DNA of 64,000 bases, taken from assembly GCA_963575745.1 (NCBI GenBank), contig CAUYUJ010014542.1, forward strand, positions 264,001 through 328,000, read 5' to 3'. Below, piece by piece: positions 53,231 to 61,205 of this stretch. A program made the position numbers and the translations under genes. Every line of letters begins with the position of its first letter. Position 1 is the stretch's first letter. The DNA is from Prorocentrum cordatum (lineage: Eukaryota > Sar > Dinophyceae > Prorocentrales > Prorocentraceae). The notes under the pieces were generated by a model, which made no database searches, was not told the origin of the DNA, and saw only the letters and a list, made by a program, of their open reading frames with translations.

Positions 53231-54212
53231 TTTCGTAAGCGGCGAGGCGGCGAAATCCGCACCAGCATAACAGCTAGGTAGGGACACTAACTAGCGAATT
53301 GGCCGGAGTGGAAGGAGGGAGGGGAGAGGCCGACGAGAAGAAGGAAGGACGCTCAGACGCCGAAGATTTCGACGATGAGCAGCCGGCGGGCGGCAGCAGC
53401 CAGGCGCGCCAGGCCAGAGCGCGGTGGGCGGCCGTGGCGAACCACGGGAGCAAGGTTGGCGTGGAGTGGCAGCCAGCCGGGGGCTGGGGGGGCACAAGAG
53501 ACACCGCGTGCGTCGTACCGCGGCGTCCCGAGGAGAACGCACAGCACTGAGCCGTATGGGAGCGGGAGCAGCGAACAACGGGCAGTGAAAGGGACACTGC
53601 AGCGTGACCGCCTGAGGCCAGGTGGCCCGAGGGTGTAGGGCGGGAGGCAAGAGAGCGTCCCAGGCGCCCGCGGGCTGCAGGCACCAGCGACGTGGAAGAG
53701 GCGAGGGGCACCCAGACAGTGGCCGCCCAGGGCAGCCAGAGGGCAACTGGGCAGAAAGAGGGTGCATGAGGCGGCGGGCATGGCGCCCTGGTAGCCCGCA
53801 GGAGCGGGGCGGAACAGCACCGCAACAGGAAGAGGCGGCGTGGAACCGCCGCAGGGGGGGGCACCGAGGGGTGCGGAAGCCGGGGTTAAGCAGGGCGGCA
53901 CACGCGCGGGCGAGCGTGGTGTGCCGGGGGAGCACCGAAATGGCGTATGGGACGGTGAACGGGTGACGCGCCTCCCACCCGGGAGGTACGGCGCGAGGAG
54001 CGGGGGAGGGGGAGGCACCGAAGTGGTGCAAGGGCAATATGTGCGCGACGCGCCTCTCACCCGGGAGTTACGTCGCAAGGAGGAGAGGAGAGGAAGGAGG
54101 AGGGCCAGGAACGGACGACGCGCCCGGGAGGTAAGACGCGAGAAGCGGGGGCGGGGGAGGCACCGAAGAGGTGCAGGGGCAGTATGTGCGCGACGCGCCT
54201 CCCACCTGGGAG
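53228..54212. repeat. GC-rich imperfect tandem repeats between two CA arrays
   Basis: Blocks ending GACGCGCCTCCCACCCGGGAGGTACG recur at about 53968, 54050 and 54195, with GAGGCACCGAAGTGGTGCAAGGGCAATATGTGCGC-like sequence before them. The palindrome CCCACCCGGGAGG/CCTCCCACCC is frequent. Long minus-strand Pro/Ala/Arg frames (53274-54354) are, I think, compositional; no domain is seen. Confidence 0.55.
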
Positions 54213-54313
54213 GTACGCGTACACCCACGCGTACACACACACGCGCACACACACACACACCCACACATACACACACACATATACACGCGCGCGCACGTAC
54301 ACGCACACACCTG
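54213..54313. repeat. (CA)n-rich array
   Basis: About 100 bp of ACAC/CGCACA repeats directly following the GC-rich tandem repeats, same orientation as the array at 53027-53227. Confidence 0.9.
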
Positions 54314-54814
54314 CGGGGGGGTATTTTCCGATGTTCGAAATATGTTCGTCTCATGTTGGAGCCGTCTTCGCTTCTTCCGTGCAGAACTGGAACGGACGGG
54401 CGGTGAGCACAAGCGTCTTCGGTAGTGAACAGCAGCGCATCGTACTTATAATGTTCTACGTGCCATCCATCCGCTTCTCTGCTGTACTACATCTCTCGCA
54501 ACTCATTTCAAGTAAAGTGGGAGCGAATGTAGAAATGCTTGCGCATCCCTGGGAACACCTAAGACGCTGGATCGATATGTTTCTCTCATTAGATGCACCT
54601 GTCACGCTAGCTTGATAGGTTCCCTAGACGTGCTGACAGCTAATGTGCATACGTCGACGTAAAGATACAATCACATATTGCATGTCTTGTCCCTGTGGCA
54701 TCGATTACAAATAGATGCAATCATGGTTGGCACGGTCGGACTCTCCCACTGTATGCTCATTCCCTGAAGACATCGAGAAGGAGCCTCGAAACTAATTCAG
54801 ACTGAGCCCCAGGC
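54314..54814 (-). other. IFT172 intron sequence
   Basis: No separate gene is recognised. It lies just 3' of the IFT172 exon at 54815-54904, whose donor is the GC of GCCTGG at 54814. Confidence 0.5.
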
Positions 54815-54904
54815 AAGTCGGAGCATCTGCTCGTATTCCTCACGCTTCTTGTACATGTTGATCGCAAGGTCGAACTCGTTCACCATGATGTACAACTGCT
54901 CGGC
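54815..54904 (-). CDS. IFT172: IFT172 exon (most 5' found)
   Basis: A 90-nt, 30-codon exon, phase 0 at both ends, opens after CTTCTGAG and closes at CGACTT before GCCTGG (GC donor). It encodes AEQLYIMVNEFDLAINMYKK then REEYEQMLRL, aligning with the animal IFT172 segment AExLYVxVxEPDLAIxMYKKxxxYDDMIRL. The next exon (50867-51013) continues directly with VSKYRK. Exons further 5' were not found between here and 64 kb; they would fall among repeat arrays and the LINE at 60.8-63.9 kb or outside the window. Confidence 0.85.
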
Positions 54905-54996
54905 CTCAGAAGAGCAAAATTCGCCAGCCCAACGGGCGGCCAGTGGCGTGCTGAAATCTCCGGCAACAGGTTTCGATTGTTCTAGTACGCGCACGC

Positions 54997-55745
54997 GTGG
55001 CGGCCCCTGGGGATCCCAGCACGAAAATCATCCCGGGCGGTCCGCGGGCGGTCGGCGTCACGGATGCCAGAATTTCCAGGGGAGATCTTCAGGACCCCCC
55101 AAAACGCCCCAGGAGCGCCCCGAGGGAACCCAAGGGAGCTCAAAGAGGTCATTCGAGTCGGGATCCACGGGTGAAATATCCCACGATGGCCTCCATAAAC
55201 TCTCCAAAGGCTTCAAGATAGCCTGCCAAATATTGCTCCAAGAGGCCAAGCCCAGAATTCATAAAAAGTTTGCTCAGTTGTTTGAAAGGTGTTGGTTTCA
55301 CCGCCTTTCCAGTCTTCCGACCGCCCAAGACGGCCCGGCCAGCCCCAAAGATCACCACAATTCAGGTCAAGAGGCCCCCAGGGGCCCAAAAGAGCCCCAA
55401 GCGCCAGAGGCCTCTCAAGAAGCCGCCAAATCCCCCACGAGGGTCCGAAGAGAAGGAACCCTAAGTGAAATCTCTAATCCTTGTCCGACAGATGGCCTCC
55501 CACACCGCCAGAAATCCCCCAAAAGGGTACCAAGAGACCTTCGAGAAGCCCCTGAGAGGCCCCAAGAGGCCCTCAAGATGCCCCCAACAGGCCCCAAGCT
55601 CCAAAAATGCCCCCGCGAGCACGCACTCAAGTGCCAACGATGCTACAGTGAGCCCCCAAAGAGGCTCTTAAGACGGCCCGAGAGGGCCTCAAGGGGAGCC
55701 CAGGAGGGGCCCAGGAGGGGAGGCACGAACAATCATTTCGAGCCC
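54997..55745. repeat. Dispersed phased repeat, copy 4
   Basis: Arrays of CCAAGA/CCCAAGAGG units at about 55080-55190, 55330-55440 and 55500-55730 surround an AT-rich core at about 55255-55310 (GAAAGGTGTTGGTTTCACCGCC). Frames across it are artefacts. Confidence 0.75.
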
Positions 55746-55948
55746 TCTGCCCCGAGACGCCCATGACTGCTCACGCAAGATTTCAAGGAAACTACCACCA
55801 CCCATCAGCGCCGCAGTGGCAACAAGCACGCGGGCAAACGCCCGCGATGGAATAGTCTAGGCCGGTGGAGTGAACGACGCGACTGATAAGCAACCTAGCG
55901 TACTGTCAGTAGGCTATGATACAAGACTGCGTGAATTGCAATACGTTC
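55746..55948. other. No feature recognised
   Basis: Short spacer between the phased repeat and the 42-bp minisatellite. Confidence 0.4.
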
Positions 55949-56455
55949 GCGCCCCTGGGGCCACGATCCCCTGTAAATTACACAACAACTGCGCCCTCGA
56001 GGCAATGATCCCTTGTAAACTATACAATGTTCGCGTCCCCGAGGCCAGCAACCCTCGTAAATTACAAAATTCTTCCGCCCCCGAGGCCATTTGCCATCAC
56101 AAATTACTCAAGTTTTGCGCCCCCGAGGCAACAAACAATTTCTCTAAATTGCTAAGTGTTGCGTCCCCGAGGCACCACACCCCCGTAAATTACAATATCC
56201 GCGTCCATAATCCATTTTAAATAATACCACATTCGCGTCCCCGAGGCCACAAGCCCTTGCAAATTGCTCAAGAGTCGTGTCCCCGAAAACATTATCCCTC
56301 GTACATCATGCCAAATTCTTGCCCCCGAAGCCACAAACCCTCGCAAATTGCTAAACTCTTGCGTCCTCGAGACGACAAACCCTCGTAATGTATTCCATAT
56401 TCGGGTATTCGCGCCCACGTGGCCATAAGCCCTAGCAAACTACGCTATATTCGTA
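55949..56455. repeat. 42-bp minisatellite, about 12 copies
   Basis: Units begin GCGYCCCCGAGGCCA at 55949, 55991, 56033, 56075 and so on, and contain CCCTCGTAAATTACAAAATTCTT. The first four starts are spaced exactly 42 bp; later ones drift by a few bases. Each unit pairs a GC-rich half with an AT-rich half. It leads straight into the phased repeat array. Confidence 0.9.
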
Positions 56456-56985
56456 TTGCCGAGGCCGAGAGTGCTCAAAGGCGCCCGAAGATGGTTCCAA
56501 GACGGCCTAAGAGGGCCCCGAGAGGCCCCCAGGGCGCTCCAAGAGGCCTCCCGAAAGAGCCCCAAGAGGCCAACATCGTCGACTTCACAAAGGTTTTTAA
56601 AGGAGTGGGGTTCTCGCATTTTCAGCTTTGCTCCAAGATGGCTCAAAAAGCTCCCAAGACCGCCCCAAGACAGCCCAAGACGCCTCCAAGAAGGCCCGAA
56701 GACTGCCAGAGAGGGCTCCAAGATGGCCAAAGAAGCGCTCAGGGAAGCCCCGACAAGCCCCCAGGAGACCCCAAGAGGCCCCAAGAGGCGCCCAAGACGC
56801 GCCAAAGAGGCTTCCAAGAGGCCCAAAAGATACCCCACGAGGCCCCGAGAGGCCCCCAAGAGGCGCCGAAACCGCCTCCAAGAGGCCCCCGAGAGGCTCC
56901 CCCCACGACACCCCAACACATGTACACGAAGCCTCAGACCCACAATCCAGACACGGTGGCGGGATGGGCCGAAGGCCACTAGGAT
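56456..56985. repeat. Dispersed phased repeat, copy 5
   Basis: Array units to about 56570, an AT-rich core at about 56575-56630 (CAACATCGTCGACTTCAC, then a GGTTTTTAAAGG), and a long second array to about 56930. It ends GGTGGCGGGATGGGCCGAAGGCCACTAGGAT before the first terminal-repeat unit. Confidence 0.75.
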
Positions 56986-57719
56986 CCGCCGCCCCCTGTC
57001 GATTCATCGCAAGGGTGCCTGGCGTGCCAAATTACATGGGTTTGGGTTTTGGCTTTTTTCCCTAAAGAACTCCCCCTGGGGCTTCGGCGCGTCCCGCCAG
57101 CCACCCGGAAAATCGCTCCGTCGTCGCCAAAAACGGCCGTGTCGCTCTGGACATCCTCAAAAAATGACAAAGATGGCCTGCAAGATGCCTCCAAGACAGC
57201 CAAGACGGCCTGACGGCTAAGATGGCCCCAAGATGCATCCAAGACGGCCCAAGATGGCCTCAATATGGTCTAAGACGGCCCAAAAGGCCCCCCGACGAGG
57301 CCAAGGTTTTTGAAGGATTTTGACATTTGCTTCGTTTCGGCCTTCCGACGGCCCGATACGGCCCAAGAGCTCCCAAAGATCGCCCAAGGATCGCCCAAAA
57401 GGCCTCCAAGATGGCCCCAGTACGGCCCCAGAGGCGCCCAAGACGGCCCCAAGAGGCCCCCAAGACGGCTCAAGAGGCTTTCAAGACGCTCAAGATGGCC
57501 TCCAAGACAGCCCACGAGCCCTCCAGGACGTCCTCCAAGAAGGCCCGAAAGAGTCAAAATTGCATCCTGGCGGCCAAGATGACCTTCAAGATGCCCACGT
57601 GTTCCCCGAAGGTTGTCCAAACCAACTCGGGGAACATATGGTCCGATAGCTTGGCAAGTTTGAGGTTTGGCCTCAACGTTCGGCCACATAGGCGCTTCCA
57701 CAAAGTCAGGGGGCGGCGG
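56986..57719. repeat. Tandem terminal-repeat unit 1 (734 bp)
   Basis: It starts CCGCCGCCCCCTG (56986-56998) and ends with the inverse CAGGGGGCGGCGG (57707-57719). Inside, in order: GTCGATTCATCGCAAGGGTGCC, AAAGAACTCCCCCTGGGGC, phased arrays, the core GAAGGATTTTGACATTTGC (57311-57329), a second array, the H1 hairpin (57601-57635) and GTCCGATAGCTTGGC. No protein is supported. Confidence 0.75.
57601..57635. repeat. H1 hairpin, copy 1
   Basis: GTTCCCCGA and TCGGGGAAC are perfect 9-bp arms around a 17-bp loop that itself holds GGTT/AACC. The flanks extend the pairing (ACGT / ACAT). Confidence 0.75.
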
Positions 57720-57756
57720 TGATTCGCCGTAGGCGTCTTCGATCCGCCGCCCTATG
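57707..57756. repeat. H2 junction hairpin between units 1 and 2
   Basis: Left arm CAGGGGGCGGCGG, 24-bp spacer TGATTCGCCGTAGGCGTCTT plus CGAT, right arm CCGCCGCCCTATG (two or three mismatches to the consensus arm). The spacer contains a small CGCC/GGCG stem. Confidence 0.75.
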
Positions 57757-58596
57757 TCGATTCATCGCAGGGATGCCTGGCGTGCCAAATCCTCTCGGTT
57801 TTGGTTTTGGTTCGTTTCCAAAAGAACTCCCCTTGGGGAGCGTCCCGCTGGCCACCCGGAAGACTCGGTTGCAAACGGTTTTCCTGCCCCAGACGGCCCC
57901 AAGATGGCCCAATATGGCTTCCAAGACGGCTAAGATGGTCCCAATATGCCTCCAAGACGGCCCAAGATGCACCCAAGACGGCCTAAGATAGCCTCAAGAT
58001 GGCCTAAGACGGCCGAAGAGGCCCCCAGGAGGCCTCCCAGACGCTCCAAGAGCTCCTCCAGGAGGGCCCGAAGAGGCCAACATCATTGATGTTCCCTCAT
58101 GTGTTAGAAGGATTGGGGCATTTGCGTCTTTTCGGGATTCCGACGGCTGAAGACGGCTCAAGAGGCCTCCAAGATCGCCCCAGAGGCCTCCAAGAACGCC
58201 CCATGACGGCCCGAGAGGCCTCCGAGACGGCCCGAAGAGGGTCCCAAGACGGCCCAAGAGGCCTCCAAGACGCCCGAGATGGCCTCCAAGACGGCCTCGA
58301 AGCGCCCCAAGAGGGCCCCAAGTCGGTTCAGAGAAGCCCCCAAGACGGCCCCCGACGGCATCAGACGGGTCAGGAACGCCCTAAGACGGCCAAAGAGACC
58401 CTCGAGAAGCCCCCAAAGGGCCCCAAGAGGCCCTCAAGAGGCTCTAAGAGAGCCCAAGATAGCCCCAACATGGCCTCTAAGGCGGTACCAGGATGGCTCA
58501 ATCGAGCCCAAGAGTGCCTCAAGAGGCTCCGAAAAGGCATACTCCCTGCTTCTCCTTTTTCCTCCTTCTCCTCCTCTTCCTCTTTCTCCCCCAAAT

Positions 58597-58631
58597 GTTC
58601 CCCGAAGGCTTTCCAAACCGACTCGGGGAAC
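58597..58631. repeat. H1 hairpin, copy 2
   Basis: Arms GTTCCCCGA / TCGGGGAAC are perfect; the loop sequence differs from copy 1 (GGCTTTCCAAACCGAC), so the arms are conserved better than the loop. Confidence 0.75.
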
Positions 58632-58801
58632 ACATGATCCGCTAGCTTGGAGGCCCCAATGTGGCCTCCAAGGCGGCCCCAGGATGCCTCCGAGACCGCC
58701 AGAATGGCCCAATCGAGCCTAAGAGTGCCTCAAGAGGCTCCGAAGAGGCCTCCTCCCCCCCGTCCTGTTGCCCTCATTACCCTCCTCTTCCTCGACCACG
58801 T

Positions 58802-58836
58802 GTTCCACGAAGGCGTTCCAAACAAACTCGGGGAAC
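58802..58836. repeat. H1 hairpin, copy 3 (one arm mismatch)
   Basis: GTTCCACGA / TCGGGGAAC, with a C-to-A change in the left arm; loop AGGCGTTCCAAACAAAC. Confidence 0.65.
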
Positions 58837-58901
58837 ACATGGTTCGATAGCTTGGCCAAGCTCTAATCCAATTTTCGGCCACATAGGCGCTTCCACGAAG
58901 G

Positions 58902-58950
58902 CAGGGGGCGGCGGTGATTCGCCGTAGGCGTCTCGATCCGCCGCCCCCTG
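58902..58950. repeat. H2 junction hairpin between units 2 and 3
   Basis: Perfect 13-bp arms CAGGGGGCGGCGG and CCGCCGCCCCCTG around a 23-bp spacer (one base shorter than the other junctions). Confidence 0.85.
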
Positions 58951-60480
58951 TCGAGTCATCGCAGGGGTGCCTGGCGTGCTAGACCCTTTCGGTTTGGGTT
59001 TTGTTTCTTTTCCAAAAGAACTCCCCCTGGGGCTTCGGCCCGTCCCGCCGAGGTCCTGGGAGGATCCTCCAGAAGCTCAATTCCCCCCAAAATCCTCCAA
59101 GACTGCTCAAGATGGTCTCCAAGATGGTCCAACATGGCCTGCAAGGTCCGACAAAGATGGTCCAAGATGGCGTCCGAGACGGCACAAGAGAGTCCAAGAC
59201 GGCCCAAGACGGCCCAAGAGGCCTGCCAGAGGCCTCCAAGATTGCCCGAGAGGCCTCCAGGAGGTCGTCCAGGAGGGCCCGAAGAGGCCAAAATCATTGA
59301 TTTGCCTTAAGTGTTTGAAAGATGTTCGCATTCGCTTCTTCTCAGCTTCCCGACGACCCAAGACGGCCCAAGAGGCCCCCAAGATCGCCCCCACAGCGCC
59401 CAAGAGGCCTCCAAGATGGCCTCAGGGCTGCCCAAGCGGCCCCCAAGACGGCCCCATGAGGGCAAAAAGACGACCCAAGAGGCCTCCAAGACGACCCAAG
59501 ATGGCCTCTAAGACGGCCCTGGAGCACCCCAAGAGGGCCCCAAGTCGGCCCAGAAAGGCCCCCCGACTTCCGACGGCGTCAGACGGGCCAGGAGCCCACC
59601 AAGATGGCCGAAGTTGGCTCGAAGCTGGCCCAAGACGGCCCAAGACGCCTCCAAGAGGGCCTCCAGGAAGGCCAGAAAAGGCCAGAAACACTGTTTTCCG
59701 TAGGTGTTCGAAGGATTTTGACATTTGCTTCGTTTCGGCCTTCCGACGGCCCGAGACGGCCCAAGAGCCCCCAAACATCGCCCAAGGATCGCCAAAGAGG
59801 CCTCCAAGATGGCCCCAGAACGGCCCAAGGGACACCCAAGACGGCCCAAGAGGCCCCAGGACGGCCCAGGAGGCTTTTAAGATGCCCAAGATGGCCTCCA
59901 AGACGGCGCCCTAGAGCATTCCAAGAGGGCCCCAAGTCGGCTCAGAGAGGCCCCCCAAACGGCTTCCGACGGCGTCGGACGGGCCAGGGGCCCACCAACA
60001 CGGCCGAAAATGGCCTTCAGATGGCCCAAGACGGCCCAAGAGGCATCCAAAAGGGCCTCCAGGAAGGCCCGAAAAAATTTCCGAAAAAGGCCAAACTCAG
60101 CGATTTCCCATTAATGTTTGAAGGTTTGTGGCATTTGTTTTTTTTTGTCTGCCTTCCGACGGCCCGAGACGGGCCAAATGCCCCCAAAAAACGCCCAAGA
60201 GGCCCAAGCCGGCCCCTAGAGGCCCCCAAGACGGCCGAAGAGGCCTCCAAGACGCTCAAGATGGCCTCCAAGACGGCCCAAGAACCCTCCAAGACGTCCT
60301 CCAAGAAGGCCCGAAAAAGAGTCAAAATGGCCTCAAGGCGACCAGAATGACCTTCAAGATGCCCACGTGTTCCCCGAAGGTTGTCCAAACCAACTCGGGG
60401 AACACATGGTCCGATAGCTTGGCAGGTCTGGCCTCAACGTTCGGCCACATAGACGCGTCCAAAAAGGCAGGGGGTGGCGG
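58938..60480. repeat. Tandem terminal-repeat unit 3 (1,543 bp)
   Basis: It has the same order but with three AT-rich cores (about 59290, 59700 and 60095) and three arrays before the H1 hairpin (60369-60403), GTCCGATAGCTTGGC and the terminal CAGGGGGTGGCGG at 60468-60480. Units grow by internal duplication of the core-plus-array module. Confidence 0.75.
60369..60403. repeat. H1 hairpin, copy 4
   Basis: Identical to copy 1 across arms and loop (GTTCCCCGA, AGGTTGTCCAAACCAAC, TCGGGGAAC). Confidence 0.8.
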
Positions 60481-60517
60481 TGATTCGCCGTAGGCGTCTT
60501 CGATCCGCCGCCCCCTG
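60468..60517. repeat. H2 junction hairpin between units 3 and 4
   Basis: CAGGGGGTGGCGG and CCGCCGCCCCCTG pair with one G-T wobble around the same 24-bp spacer as junction 1. Confidence 0.8.
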
Positions 60518-60640
60518 TCGATTCATCGCAGGGGTGCCTGGCGTGCCAAACCCTCTCGGTGTTGATTTTGATTTTTTTCCAAAAGAACTCCCCCTGGGGT
60601 TTCGGCCCGTCCCGCCGGGGCCCCGGAAGGCCGCGTAAAC
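60505..60640. repeat. Tandem terminal-repeat unit 4, truncated
   Basis: Starts like the other units (CCGCCGCCCCCTG, GTCGATTCATCGCAGGGGTGCC, AAGAACTCCCCCTGGGG, CCCGTCCCGCC) and stops near 60630, where unrelated sequence leading to the LINE begins. Confidence 0.7.
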
Positions 60641-60842
60641 CACCTCAGCAAAGGCCCGATCGGACGCCTCAAAGCGTCACGCCCCACTCGTGAAGACGGA
60701 GAAACTGTAAAACAGGCCTGCCACGGCGAGCAACGCTGGCGGCGAAGGAGAAAAATTTGATGCAGCATTGACAGGCGTGCTCGAGGGGATGGGAGGAAGA
60801 AGGAAGAAAGAGGGGGAGGTGAGGGGGGGAGGGCGACGGAAA

Positions 60843-61205
60843 TCAGTTGTTGATGTACTCGACATACTCTTTCTCCAGCATGGACCACTTCTTTCGTGAA
60901 AATTCTCGGAATGCTTGTGCCTAAGCCCGCTCTTCCTTGCCGCGCAGAAAAGCTGACGCGCTGTCGGTCCACCGGGTTTTCGGACGACCGCGTCGCCGAA
61001 CAGATCCTTGTGGGGCCCACGCCAACACTTGGTGCGGCGAGCTGCAAGGATGCGCCGCGATTCTGGTCAACAACCGCCAACGTGCACGGCCGATGCGCGC
61101 AACCCAATCCGGAACATCTATAATTGACAATGCATGTCGTACTTTTTCTTTGCACCGTCTGCCAGCGTCCTCCCAGGACTCTGTTCGATTTGTTGAAGCC
61201 AACAA
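60843..61205 (-). pseudogene. LINE C-terminal region, shifted frame
   Basis: After a frameshift near 61200 the LINE protein continues with DVPDWVARIGRARWRLLTRI, RRRGRPKTRWTDSASAFLRG, an in-frame TAG (60921-60923) and AFREFSRKKWSMLEKEYVEY to a TGA at 60843-60845. The RRRGRPxTRWxD motif is common at the C-terminus of LINE ORF2 proteins. The reading frame of the upstream RT runs past the shift as nonsense to 60523. Confidence 0.75.

Larger units (their letters stand above)
57744..58914. repeat. Tandem terminal-repeat unit 2 (1,171 bp)
   Basis: It has the same order as unit 1: ATGTCGATTCATCGCAGGGATGCC, AAGAACTCCCCTTGGGG, array, core (about 58078-58140), array, H1 hairpin (58597-58631), then a CTCCTC insert and a second H1-like hairpin (58802-58836). 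It ends CAGGGGGCGGCGG at 58902-58914. Confidence 0.75.

Noticed and set aside
53274-54354. Long Pro/Ala/Arg-rich minus frames between the CA arrays
   Set aside because: GC-rich tandem repeats leave several frames open; repeats in the protein follow the DNA repeat and no domain is present.
55949-56455. A CRISPR-like regular repeat array
   Set aside because: There are no unique spacers between repeats; it is a continuous 42-bp minisatellite in eukaryotic DNA.
56440-60350. Many long Trp/Gly/Leu-rich or Pro/Arg-rich frames on both strands
   Set aside because: All are readings of the CCAAGANGGCC arrays, open in most frames because the motif rarely makes stops.
60523-60842. The C-terminal 100 or so residues of the long LINE frame
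   Set aside because: The real LINE protein continues in another frame to a TGA at 60843; this part of the frame reads through 3' flank and the start of repeat unit 4.
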